From Telopea speciosissima (lineage: Eukaryota; Streptophyta; Magnoliopsida; Proteales; Proteaceae), in the NCBI RefSeq assembly GCF_018873765.1, contig NC_057923.1:9932413-9996412 (forward strand): a stretch of DNA of 64,000 nt, in the 5' to 3' direction. Below, piece by piece: positions 1 through 11,000 of this stretch (positions are counted from its first letter, which is position 1; every line of letters starts with the position of its first letter). Position numbers and translations under genes: made by a program. Under the pieces are notes generated by a model, which was not told the origin of the DNA, did no database searches, and saw only the letters and a program-made list of their open reading frames with translations.

Positions 1-362
1 ACAATATAAATGTCCTTGATTATGTGTTCCGTTTATTTCTTGGACATCAACTTCATAGTGCTTTCAAATTTAATTATTAGTTATATGTTTTTATTCGACC
101 CATAGTCCTTTATATATAATCTATGTAATGCAATGCGAGAAGATAAATTAAATGAGGAGATTAATAAATGATATATTTGGGATGAAATAGAGACTTTAAA
201 GGGCAATTGGGGTAAAACAAATGGTTCATAAATGGGCTTAAACATGTCAGTCCTTAAATGTGTGGGGCTCAGTCAGGTACCCATCACTGTCCTACCGGTG
301 CAAGCTTAGAATTGACATCCCTACGACAATCTATCTAAAATCTAACGGACCTATAACCCACT
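1..362. other. Intergenic, no feature seen
   Basis: AT-rich sequence with no coding signal, RNA signature or terminal repeat that I could support. Confidence 0.4.
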
Positions 363-370
363 ATATTTAT

Positions 371-524
371 GAGGGAAAGGATGGGTATGCCGCCAACTTT
401 TGGAAAGCTAGCGGAATACACCAATCATAGGGTTGGAAACGGGAGGACAGATGGGCTTTTTTGAAGGGAGAGGAGAGAGGATAATACATGTTCGACACTC
501 TAGCCGTGTGCCCAGCCTTTTCCC
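371..524. mobile_element. Short MITE, copy 1 of a ~155-bp family
   Basis: The ends are imperfect inverted repeats (GAGGGAAAGG at the left, CCTTTTCCC at the right). They are flanked by a perfect 8-bp target-site duplication, ATATTTAT, at 363-370 and 525-532. The interior carries the GCTAGC/GCCGCC motifs also seen in the copies at 588-753 and 1109-1262. The 8-bp duplication fits the hAT superfamily. The element is non-coding. Confidence 0.75.
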
Positions 525-587
525 ATATTTATAATCATTTCGTTGGATGGGAATTAGAAAAGTTGTTAACATTAAATATTTAAAAAA

Positions 588-753
588 GGGAGAGGGATAG
601 GCACACCGCCCACATGCAGTAAGCAAGTGGGTGACACCAATGGGGGCGTGGGGCATCATACAGGAGTCAGGAGGGGGTCAAGAGGGGAAGAGAGGAGATA
701 GCAACTGTGGGTGCTAGCTCACAATACACAGTCAGTGTGCTTCGCCCTTTTCC
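588..753. mobile_element. Short MITE, copy 2 of the ~155-bp family
   Basis: The left end GGGAGAGGG and right end CCCTTTTCC are inverted, with a direct repeat TTTAAAAAA on both sides (579-587 and 754-762). Because the flanks are A-rich, the exact target duplication is ambiguous. The interior again has a GCACACCGCCC-type motif near one end and GTGTGC near the other. Confidence 0.6.
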
Positions 754-1108
754 TTTAAAAAAAAAAGATGAATCATTGTGGAGAAAGTTTTTCTACACCG
801 TGGGTGAGGAAAAATGCACCCATCTAGGGTCATAAATGTTCTTACACATATAGTATGAAGTCAATAATACGTACAAGATGTTATCATATCAGCCGATGTG
901 ATACCAATTTTTAGCATCCTTTATTGTTTTTAAAACCTTACTACCATGTGTCATTATCCTGCTAGCCATATCATCGATCCAATATTGATCTCGATACAGA
1001 TTACTAAAATCTTGCCTTGTATTATTTTCTGATACCAAATGCACACCACCCGAACCCCAAAGTATTCCCTTGACCGTAAGTGAAGAAAACTGACTCCAAT
1101 TATTATTA

Positions 1109-1262
1109 GGGAAAAGGTTGGGTGCACCGCCATGGTGCCCAACATATGTCGTTTTCTCTCTCATCCTTTTGAAAAATACTCTCTTGTCCTTCTGTGTCTA
1201 GCCCTGTGATTGATGCATGCTGCTAGCTTACCGAAAGCTAGCAGCATGCCCAACCCTCTCCC
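1109..1262. mobile_element. Short MITE, copy 3 of the ~155-bp family
   Basis: The inverted ends are GGGAAAAGGTTGGG and CCCAACCCTCTCCC. They are bordered by TTATTATTA on both sides (1100-1108 and 1263-1271). The length, 154 bp, is the same as copy 1. The palindromic AGCTTACCGAAAGCT core lies near the right end. Confidence 0.7.
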
Positions 1263-1271
1263 TTATTATTA

Positions 1272-3501
1272 ATATAAAAAAGGCTTGTTATTTTTTCAAA
1301 TGTTACAAAACATTTATATTGTCATGAGGACAGATGATATGTCCATTCCGACCATTGAATAGATAGTACGTGGTCTAGGTTATCCACGTGTCAAATTTTA
1401 GGGTCTAATTCATTTAACAACCATTTTTGTATTGTCACGCATCTCATATATGTCCATGCATGTGTACTAGTACTCTAAACATTACAATGCACTGTCCCAA
1501 CTATGAGTGAGAACAAACGGTTTAGATTAAAAATGTAAAAATGGATTTTTGTATTGTCACGCATCTCCTGTGTTGCATCTCTCTCTTCCATTTTCTCACA
1601 CTATTTTCACCTTTGTGCATCCCACTCCCCTACTCTCTCTCTCTCTCTCTCTCTCATCAACCCTTGACCCTCTCATCCTCCTCTCTTTATTACGTAATCT
1701 CTTTTCAGTTCCTAATGTCAACAACGTTGTGGTTCAAGTCAATTGCATCGTATCTGGTAACAATGCTTCTTCCATGCCTACTTCCACAAATAAGAATTGT
1801 GGCGTCTTCTCGAACTTTGTTTGGTTCGTGTTCAATAGAATTATTAATCTCTGCAAACTTTTGGATTTGGTTTGGTGTTCTTTACTCAAATTGAGTCTCA
1901 AATTTGGATTGAGCCTTGAAAATCATGTCATCTTGTTGCTCATATGTTCTCTCCTCTAATCAAGCCTGGTATCACCAAATTTGATTAGTGGCATTGACGT
2001 TGTTCATGCATCAGTTATAATGGAGATGACACAATTGGTATGATCTTCCTCTTGAATTCTCACTCTTAGGTTGACATTTTCATCTACGGCAAGCATATTC
2101 TAATAGGAAATAAGGGGATCGGTTCACAGCTAGGGTATGGATTGTGTTGATACAACGACAACAATTATGAACGATTAAGATGCTTCCCCTCTCATTCGAT
2201 AGTTAATAATGTTGACGTGGGAGATTCTATTATATACTAATGACGTAACGATCCCCCCTCCATTAAACAAAGGCAAAATACAAAACAAAAGATAGGGGAG
2301 TGGGTGCCAATTGGGAAAAGCAAAATATTGGAAGCTAAAAAACAATATTTAAAAACTCAGTATTGGGATCCGGATCAGTTTTAACCGATTCGTGTATTGT
2401 ACGTATTTACTTTTTATTATTCATTACTTTATATTGTGCACTTTTTTTGTTTTTACTGTATGCCCTTGGTCTATAAAAGGGGTTTAAACTTTATTTGAAG
2501 ACATCACGTTGTTATCGAGTCATAAAGTTGTAATAGTTTTAGAATAACGTTAAAGTATTCCTCCCACTTCTCCTTTTCTTCTACTAAGTTTTGCACTTCT
2601 TCCGCTATCATCTCCACTACCTTCCTACTTCCTTCTTCCATTACCATCGCCGCTACTTTCCTACGTCCTTCTTCTTCTTCTTCTCTTATGTGTCTATAGA
2701 TAGTCTGTATGTACGAAGAAGTTTTTAAGTTGTGAATTGTAAGTCTTTTTTTTTAGTATTTATGTACAAGTTCCTCTCTTTGTTGCAAGTCTTTTAAGTG
2801 TTCAATATATGTGTAGAATATAACAAGACTATAGGATCTTATGACAAATAATTCTTTAAACGACGTCACACTTGAAGAGTCAGTCTTTGGATCACTACCA
2901 CGTACATCAAAGGTATAAACAAACAAGATTAAGGTGTGCCAATAAGTTACCACTCTCCTTAAGATTGTATTTTCCCCCTATAGGTGCATACTGAGTTTAC
3001 TTGCAAATCAATCTCCCAAGATACAACAACCTTTACAAGTCTGCCCAAGAGTCCTTGCATTTGACTTGATGACCACGTTGGTAAACAAAATAGTGTTTAA
3101 CACTCAATAAAAAAAAACTCACAAAAAGTTAAACAATAGAAAAATAGATTTGGAGCAAAATATACTACAAATATGCTTGAGACCAAAAGCAAAATCATTT
3201 TAACAAATGAGGGGACTACTCCTATAAATAGAGGAGTGACACCTTCTCAAAGCAACCTCCCAATAAAACCTTTAAAAGTCACATTTCTTGAGAAGAACAA
3301 TTGAAAAGGAAAAAGACGTGACCAAAAGAAACGTTGCCACTTTTTTGAATTTTACTTTGACCGTTGGAAAGAAACGTTAAAATCACAATATGAAATTTCT
3401 ATTTCTCTCTCAAACCTTTTTTTATTATTCTCTTTTTACTTAAGATCCATGTGTATTGCAGTTTGACATCAGAGCGTCAGTGTCATATAAAAAAGAGTAG
3501 C
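1272..3501. other. Intergenic sequence with simple repeats
   Basis: No gene is supported here. There is a (CT)n tract near 1628-1654 that creates spurious serine/leucine ORFs, a pyrimidine-rich CTTCTT stretch near 2570-2690, and a TATA-like TATAAAAGG at about 2473-2481 with no credible downstream coding region. The TATA and the following pyrimidine-rich segment could be an old LTR promoter; that is a guess. Confidence 0.35.
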
Positions 3502-3506
3502 ATAAG

Positions 3507-4339
3507 TGTTGGTGAGGATATTTCCACACTCTCACAAAATGACCCGGGCTAGGATGGATGCAGGGCGTGCCAGAACCTTTGACGCAGGTTCAAACGGACT
3601 GGGGTTGTGGCCTATCTGACTATCAACCAGGGAGTGTAGGGTTCCCTCGTGCCTGAGTTATCTCTAAGGACCTTTGGGTTAGACTTTATGGATAACAGTC
3701 TCAATGAGGTCTACCAGAAATGCGAAAGACTGAACAAGAAGGGAATTGACTCACATGCAAGATAAAGTGACTAAATTAATAATGAAAAAGTACACCAATC
3801 GGTTACAAGTAAGACCAAACCTCCTGGAGCGAACAAACTTCTCGATCCTCTCCTCCAATGATTGGCCTACTGATGTGGCAAGTACACCCTCTCAAGAACG
3901 CTAAGAAGTAAACTAAAGCAGGAAACTAGTAAACAAAGCAAAAGAACTTTTAAAGATAAATGCCAAGAGTTGAGATTGTGTGTCCTTTCTCTGTGACAGT
4001 CCCTGTAGGCCCCTTTTATAGTAATCCTTATCTGGTAGTGGCGGCTGCACTTCTTTGTAGTGGCCTTCAAACCCTACTCCCTTCCTCCCACTTGGCCTCC
4101 TCCTGAGCGGATTCTGTTATTCCTTCCTAGGCCCATACTGACGTGGTGGTGGTGGCCTTCGTTTCCTCCTCCTTGGACGTAGGAGATGCCCCTTAATGGG
4201 AGTGATTCTCTCAACAACCTTTGACAGGGTCCACCTTATCCCCTTCAAGGTTGCTGACGTGGCTCTTCGCACAATAGTCCTTTTAATGGCGTATGGTCCC
4301 ACCAATGACGTGGGACCCACCCAAAAAATAGCTCCAACA
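3507..4339 (-). mobile_element. Solo LTR of an LTR retrotransposon
   Basis: An 833-bp block begins TGTTGGTGAGG and ends GCTCCAACA on the + strand. It is flanked by a perfect 5-bp duplication ATAAG (3502-3506 and 4340-4344). There is no second LTR, primer-binding site or pol sequence, so this is a recombined solo LTR. A TATA-like motif reads on the - strand near 4015-4022 (the complement of CTTTTATAGT), which gives the orientation. The superfamily was not determined. Confidence 0.75.
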
Positions 4340-4344
4340 ATAAG

Positions 4345-4796
4345 GTATTAAAATTATGTATGTACATGTTATTTTTAGGCATTTTGCATCTAATGAATCT
4401 TTGAGTTTTTTATTTCTTCCCTTTATTTGTCGTATAGTGAAAGGGTCAAGGCAAAGTTGTTGGAGAAGGTGTTAAAGCATTCCGAAAGGTAATGCTATCA
4501 AACTTTCACACCCGTTTAACCTACATATATAAATGAATCTAGGAGAGATTCTAATTTATATTTGTGAGAAAGATCAAGTAGATAAAGTTCAACCATACAT
4601 TGAAAGCCCTTAGGTTCTCTTAATGAATCACCACTCTTATTTTTTGTAACATGCATCACCCTTCTTATAATCCTTACAAACATCAGAGTATATGAGTAAG
4701 AGTAATAGTGATTTTAATTATGTATGGTATATAAATAAAAAAGCAGAAAACAGTTTAGCCCATATTAGTAGTAGTGTAACTTCAGTTTATGATTTT
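4345..4796. other. Intergenic, no feature seen
   Basis: AT-rich, non-coding; nothing supported. Confidence 0.3.
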
Positions 4797-4804
4797 GCAC
4801 ATAT

Positions 4805-5350
4805 TAGGGGTGTCAAAAAACCCGGCCAACCCGAACCCACCCTGAGCCCGAACAGGGCCGGGCCGAGCTTGTGTTTAATATAGGGCAGGGTTGGGTTTAG
4901 TTTTTTATTGGCCCTGGCAGGACCGGGTCGGGTCTGGGTTGAGGCCTTGATCCTGACAGGGCCAGCCCGACCCTATATTATATGCTATATGTTTAAAAAA
5001 TATGCAAAGAAAGGCTCTTGGTACAACGGTTAAAATTCTTCTACCATGACCAATTGGGCGAAGGTTTAAGTCTAATAACAGCCTTTTGAAAAATTATGTT
5101 TTTTTATTGCTTGGGCTTTGTTAAGTGGGTAGACTGAGTGGGCTTTGTTAGTTCCACAAGTTCATGGGCAAAGATATTCATGGCCAACAGGGCTGGGCCG
5201 GGCTTGGGAAAACCCTGCCAGGGTCGGGCTGGGTTGAGGGTATGGTTGGCCCTGGCAGGGCCAGGTTGGGCTTGGGTTTAGGTTAAGGGTCCTAGGGTTG
5301 GGTTAGGATTTAGTGCAAGCCCAGCCTAACCCGGCCCGTTGACACCCCTA
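4805..5350. mobile_element. hAT-type MITE (TAGGGGTGTC family)
   Basis: The terminal inverted repeats are TAGGGGTGTCAA and TTGACACCCCTA. They are flanked by a perfect 8-bp duplication GCACATAT (4797-4804 and 5351-5358). The interior is rich in GGGCCGGGC/GGGTCGGG-like motifs in both orientations, so the 546-bp element can fold on itself. It has no transposase. Related elements with the same ends occur at 32844-33341, 41075-41642 and 53455-53854. Confidence 0.85.
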
Positions 5351-5358
5351 GCACATAT

Positions 5359-5879
5359 GTGGTTCAGAAGGTTAGATAACAATTTAAAAAAATATAATCA
5401 AACTAATGTAGAGTTTCAGTTAAATGTCATGGATATTAAGATAAAATAAATGAGTGCATCAATTTAGTATCAGAGCCAAACATGAATCTTTTTCAGATAA
5501 TGGAGTAAGAAATGATGACATTCAATTATTTTGTTTATCCGTTAATCAAAAAAGAAATCCAATTTGTCTTCTAAGGGATTTTAAAGTCATTCTCTATCAA
5601 CTTGATAATGTAATTTTGGGAGAAAGAAGGTGGTTTGGTTGCATGGGTAGTGTATTTTTCACGAAACCAACCTCTAAATCATCGGATTGGAACAATATAA
5701 TAATGACCATTGATTTAATTTAGGTTAAGAAAATACACCCTCTAATTAAATCAGATTTTTATTTGTTAATTCTTACTGATTTTGCAGGTTATCGGTTTGT
5801 CCGATTAAGGTTTTCCCTAAAAAAACTCTTTAATATTTAAGACACAAGTTTCTCTCTCTTCTCTCCATGTTTCTTGCGA
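5359..5879. other. Intergenic, no feature seen
   Basis: AT-rich sequence. A short open frame at 5454-5723 shows no recognisable domain and its codon use is unremarkable; not called as a gene. Confidence 0.3.
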
Positions 5880-7010
5880 GTGGAAATGACCATTTCGTCT
5901 TACACGCTAAGGACGTTGCCCGCTGGGCCAAGGAGTTGGCTACGTTGTTAATCTCTCTGGGAATGTGTAAAAATTCACAACTCTGAAAAAAGGAAGCCAT
6001 ATGCTTAATATCTTGAACAATACCAAAAATTTCAGTGGGTACCGGCTGATGACTGAGCTAGGTTGATAGTTTCTACAAGCGAGCTATTGTCCACCTCTAC
6101 CAAAATATTAACAACTCCTTCAGAAATGCATTCTAAAAGGCCTTCTCTCAAGGCTAGGGTTTCTCCTTTTAAGATTGAGGAGAACTGTGTAGGATTTGAT
6201 ATGCCTGATATGGGAGCTCCATTTCTTAAGCGGATGACAAAACCAATTACCTGCTGTCGCCTTTGAGAAAAACATAAGAGTTGAGTTTATGGAACGAAGG
6301 GTGTGGGGGAGTCCAAATGTGGCTAGATTGTGTTTGAGGAGTCGTTGAGGAGGGGTGTTGAAGAGGTTCTGTCAATGCTTTTGAGTGAGCTTGCTAGAAT
6401 TCTTGAAATCCTCTTTTCAGCCTGTTGGATAACCTCCAATGGTGAACTTTGACGGCCATTGAAGATGTCTTCATTACGTGATTTCGAGATATTACAACAT
6501 ATAAAAGATGCAAGGTCAGTAACTTCCTTTCCTGTTTGCCTCTCTCTTGCGAAAATGTTGTCCCAACTTTGAATAAATTGAGAGAATTGTGGATTTTCGT
6601 CGTTAGGACTAAATGATAATTGTGAACCAAACCACACATCTCTAGCAAATGCATAGTCTTAGTAGTATGTGATATGCTGTTTCAACACTTCTTCCACATT
6701 GAAAGCAAGTTGCATCAATCCTAACCTTTCTCCGAGAAAGCTCACATTGGTTGCAAGTCCCCTAGCACATGCCTGTCATAAAATAATTTCTAACCTTTGG
6801 AAGTGTATGGCATCCCCAGATTTTCTTCTATGCCACATCTGAGATATCTCTGTAGCTGCAATTATTAAATCTTGAAGCTGATGAAGATCCTTTTCTATCC
6901 CTAAGATTGCAGAGAAGGTGATAGGCATATTTAGTTGAATGTAGGCCATTAGAAGCCCCTCCCCCATAGTTGCTGATCTTGCTGGGGAAATAAGGCTAAC
7001 TATATTCACA
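5880..7010 (-). pseudogene. 5'-truncated plant L1-type LINE fragment (RT C-terminus / RNase H)
   Basis: Reading the - strand, 6637 down to 6323 gives a stretch containing SFICCNISKSRNEDIFNGR, which matches the segment between the reverse-transcriptase zinc-binding region and RNase H of plant non-LTR elements. Further down (about 6280-5880), GETLALREGLLECISEG and VEVDNSSLVETI resemble the RNase H domain. A third piece at 7009-6776 continues the element upstream in another frame. There are frameshifts and stops throughout, so it is a dead copy. No clear target duplication was found. Confidence 0.6.
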
Positions 7011-8030
7011 AAATATCTGTCTGATCATCTAAATGAAATAAAGATTGCAACAAGTCTTTTATACAGGTTCTATTGGTAGAATCAATGAGGTCCGACACTA
7101 GAGTATAATTCTGATCTCCAAGATATTGATGTTGCTCTTACCAAAAAAAAAAAGAAAAAGATATGGGTGTTACAATTTGAAGTTTGGGGAGGAGGGAATC
7201 CAACAATCGGCCCATATTTTGACAATAATAATAATTCACCTTCATTTAATTTTCTAAGGTTCAATTATCAAATCCAATCAATTTCCAAATCATCTCAATC
7301 CAATCTGAATCGATCCTACTCATGGTTTAAGGATTCTTCCAAAAAAAAAAAAAGTTTAAGGATTGAAATCGGATCATTGATTCTGAATCCGACCGATTCG
7401 AATGATTGTTGTCGTCCTTTCTCAATGACGACGAAAGACAACAATCAAACGATTCCACCATTCGTACTCCGTCACATCAGATATCCACATTTGAGTCTGA
7501 GATATTTTCCCAATCTATTTTTGACGATAATACCCTTCCACTTTCACATTTAAGATCTTCATAGTTGTGGGTACTTAGGTCTTTTCCAATTGAAGTGGAT
7601 CCGAGGGGTTACACCGCCGAGCAAGGTGTTCTCCCTTCCTCAAAGGACCCTCGCTGGGAATGCTGGGCTTCTTTGTGCGATCTCTCTCTCTCTCTTTCTC
7701 TTTTTCTTCCTCAGATTGTCCGTTCCCTTGTTTATGGCTGAAGCCTGAAAATAATTTTGTTATACCTAATTAGAGATTTTTTGGTATTGAAATAGGAAAA
7801 GCGGGGTGGGCGTGTCCTTTCTTCTCCACACGAACCACTCAGTCTCTTTCGTTTTTTGATTCTTTTCTTCTGTTCTGTGATGAGGCTTTGGTTAGGGTTT
7901 CAGTTTGATTCGATTTGAAGATGGTGAAGTTTCGTTTCTGATTTCATTAGTTGTTGTGATTCTTTAAGCTGACTTACTTACATAGGGTTCGAAGCTCCTG
8001 AAACTCGACCGTTTTGTAGCGCAGAGAGAA
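7011..8030 (+). promoter_or_regulatory. Upstream region and 5' leader of the SAM-domain gene
   Basis: This is about 1 kb before the start codon at 8031. No convincing TATA box is visible. A (CT)n/TTC pyrimidine tract at about 7681-7716 is the kind of element often found at plant core promoters or 5' leaders. A TTACATAG ending at about 7984 looks like a splice acceptor, so the leader may contain an intron; its donor could not be fixed. The transcription start is unknown. Confidence 0.35.
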
Positions 8031-11000
8031 ATGTCGAGGCCACAGGTCACGATAACCCTGGGGCGTAGTGGTCAGGTACCTCATTTTCATTATCCTTCTT
8101 GCTGAAACTAAGTTTTTATTTCTTTATTTTTGTTTTAGCTAATAATTTTTTGTTGAAGGCTCGATTAGGTTTTGGTTGTTGACTATAATCTATATTTCGA
8201 TTCTCAACAGTTATTTCAGTTCATTATTGATTATTTGATTTTTTTTCCCCTAATAAAGGTGTCATTCATGTTTTTAAGGTTGTAAAGAGGCCGGGACAGG
8301 GATTGGATAGTGGTCGTTCTGATCAAGTTCGACCTTCCGGGGGTAAGCGATCGATAAGGGAGAGACTGGGTAGTAATGTGGAGAATCCATCGCTATATGG
8401 GAACCAATCCAAAAGTAAACGGTGTGTTTGACTTTCTGGACTTCCGTTTGTTCTTCCATTTGTGGTTTCCATTATTAGTTTAACTGACGTTCTTAAGTAT
8501 TTACTTTTGTTTGTGGCTAAATCAACTTTTATCTTTTATTTCATCTTGAGATTAATGAGTTAATTGTGTTCTGTAGACAAAGGAGAGAGAGTAAAAAGTG
8601 GAGTCCGAGTGATCATGATATGGATGGTAAAAAGCAAACTCATTCTCATTTTGTTAGTGTAGCATTATCATTGCATTTCCCCCTCAAACGTTTTTTCCTC
8701 ATGCTGACTCTCTTCTATGTGAATGATCAAAGATGGTCGAATCGGCAGAGATGACTTGCGATTTAAGCTGATGCGGAAGAACATGTCTAGGGGCAGTAGG
8801 AGTGAGAACGAAGGACATAACATGGATCTCCGTCAAAAGCTGTCTAGAACAGAACAGTCAGCAATGGCGGCTACTCATTCATATCAACGTATGCCTGACC
8901 CAAAGGCCAACGGCCTTGTGAGGCGTATTCCCCCGACAAGGAGTGCAGATGATTTGCTCCGTATGGACTCATTGAGAAAATCCTACTCATCATGGACTTT
9001 GGATGGATTGAGACGGAGATCCCCTGAAAGAATTTTAGGGACTTCTAGGGGTCTCTCTCCTCCACGGAGCATGGGTGATATCCGGCAGGGGCCATCAATG
9101 AGACCTGTGGATGCCTCTAGACCACTTTATATGGGCAAAGATATTCTCAATACTTCCAGATCTACAGGTCCTATACATTATATGACAAAACCTAGCGTAG
9201 CTCTTGATCCTGCAAAACCTGTTGCACGACTCCCTCCTCCAAGTGGCATCATGCAGAAGGCTTCGTATACGGTAGCACTTCCTTTCTGTTGCTCTCAGTT
9301 TTATGTGCATCCACAATGGAATGGTTTATTTAGGAGAGGCATTTTACACGGCTGCATTATTGTGCTTAGATAGTTAGATGAGTGGGTTTTGGTATTGTTA
9401 CCAGTTCATGATAATTACATTCTTTATTAACTTGATAGAAACTGGGATGCTATTACTCTTGCCGAAATGAGTAATTCCTCGTGTAAAAGTTAGACTATAT
9501 ACATATTCCCCCTCCCCTCCCCCACCCAAACTCTCTTGAAGAAGATGGTCAGACACAAGTGTCAGGGCATGATTACTCATTTCTAACAATTTAAATTCCT
9601 GAAATAATAGCTGTGGTTCAACATTGTTCCGGAAAGAGGGAGAAGTGTATAGTTTTGGTCCGTTTGTAATTGGAACAATATACTTTTGCTAAATTCGTGA
9701 ACCATTAGTTAGATGTGAACTCCTGGGTACTTGTTCCCACCTTAAGCAATCTTCCTTGTATGCCAGTCTCTGTGATGAATGTTGTTTAAGAAAAGGTCAT
9801 TCATGCAGAATAATATAGATATAGAATTAGCTCTGAAGCACTGCTGGTTTTAGGAACTGTATGTGTTTATAAAGGTATTAATTGGTAATTCATTGTACTC
9901 ATGGTTATATCACCATTTATTTCCTGGATGGAATTGGAACCCATCTGACTAATGATAATATTGTTGGTATAAGAAAACCCATACAGGTTTAAAATGTATT
10001 TGCAAGATACATTTCTGTTCAGAGAAATAAAAACTTAATACTTAAGAATTTGTATTGTATTAATTGTTATTGGTGATAGATGGTGTCAATGAAATGTTTT
10101 CTTTATATTTGCTTCTTGTGTTTAAGTTGAGAAGAAGAAGAAAGGTTGAGAAGAATTGTCTGGCTTGTCTAGAATGACAGAGGCCTTGTTTATTTATAGA
10201 TGTGATTACAAGATAAATAAGGTATGAAAGATAAGGGCTGACTCACATGCCTTATCTAACATTCAGTTACAATGAACCTGGACATCCTTAACATTAACAC
10301 TCCCCCTCAAGTTGGTGCATAGATGTCCCGCATGCCCAACTTGAATACAATAGGATGGAATGACTTAGAAGTTAGACCCTTAGTGAATACATCAGCCAGC
10401 TAGTTCTCGGAGGTGACAAACGGGATGCAAATTGTGCCTTGCTCAAGTTTTTCCTTGATGAAATGTTTGTCAATCTCTATATGCTTGGTTCCATCATGCT
10501 GGACTGGGTTATGGCCTATACTGATTGCTGCCTTATTATTGTACTAGAGTCGCATAGGGTATTCAAAGGTTACTCCTGGATCACCAAGCAACCCTTTGAG
10601 CCATATGAGTTCACATACACCTTGTGCCATAACATGGTACTCAGCTTCAACACTAGATTGGGATTCCACTGATTGTTTCTTGCTACACCATGTAACTAGA
10701 TTCCTGCCAAGGAATATGCAGTAATCTGAAGTAGAATGCCGATCATCAACAGAACCAGCCTAGTCAACATCAGTAAAAGATTCTAGCTTCAAATGATCAT
10801 TCTTGGAAAATAAGATGTCATTTCTTGGAAAATAAGATATCATTCCTTGGTGCTAATTTAAAATACCGCAGGATGCGATATACAGTCTCAAGATGAGAGT
10901 TCTGTGGGTCATATAAGAACTGGCTAACAACCCCTACGGTATAAGCAATATCTGGCAGAGTATGAGAGAGAGAGATATATCAATCTTCCTATGAGACGCT

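Noticed and set aside
1541-1959. Overlapping + strand ORFs of 117 and 136 codons
   Set aside because: They arise from a (CT)n/TC-rich tract; the translation is Ser/Leu/Pro-rich with no domain.
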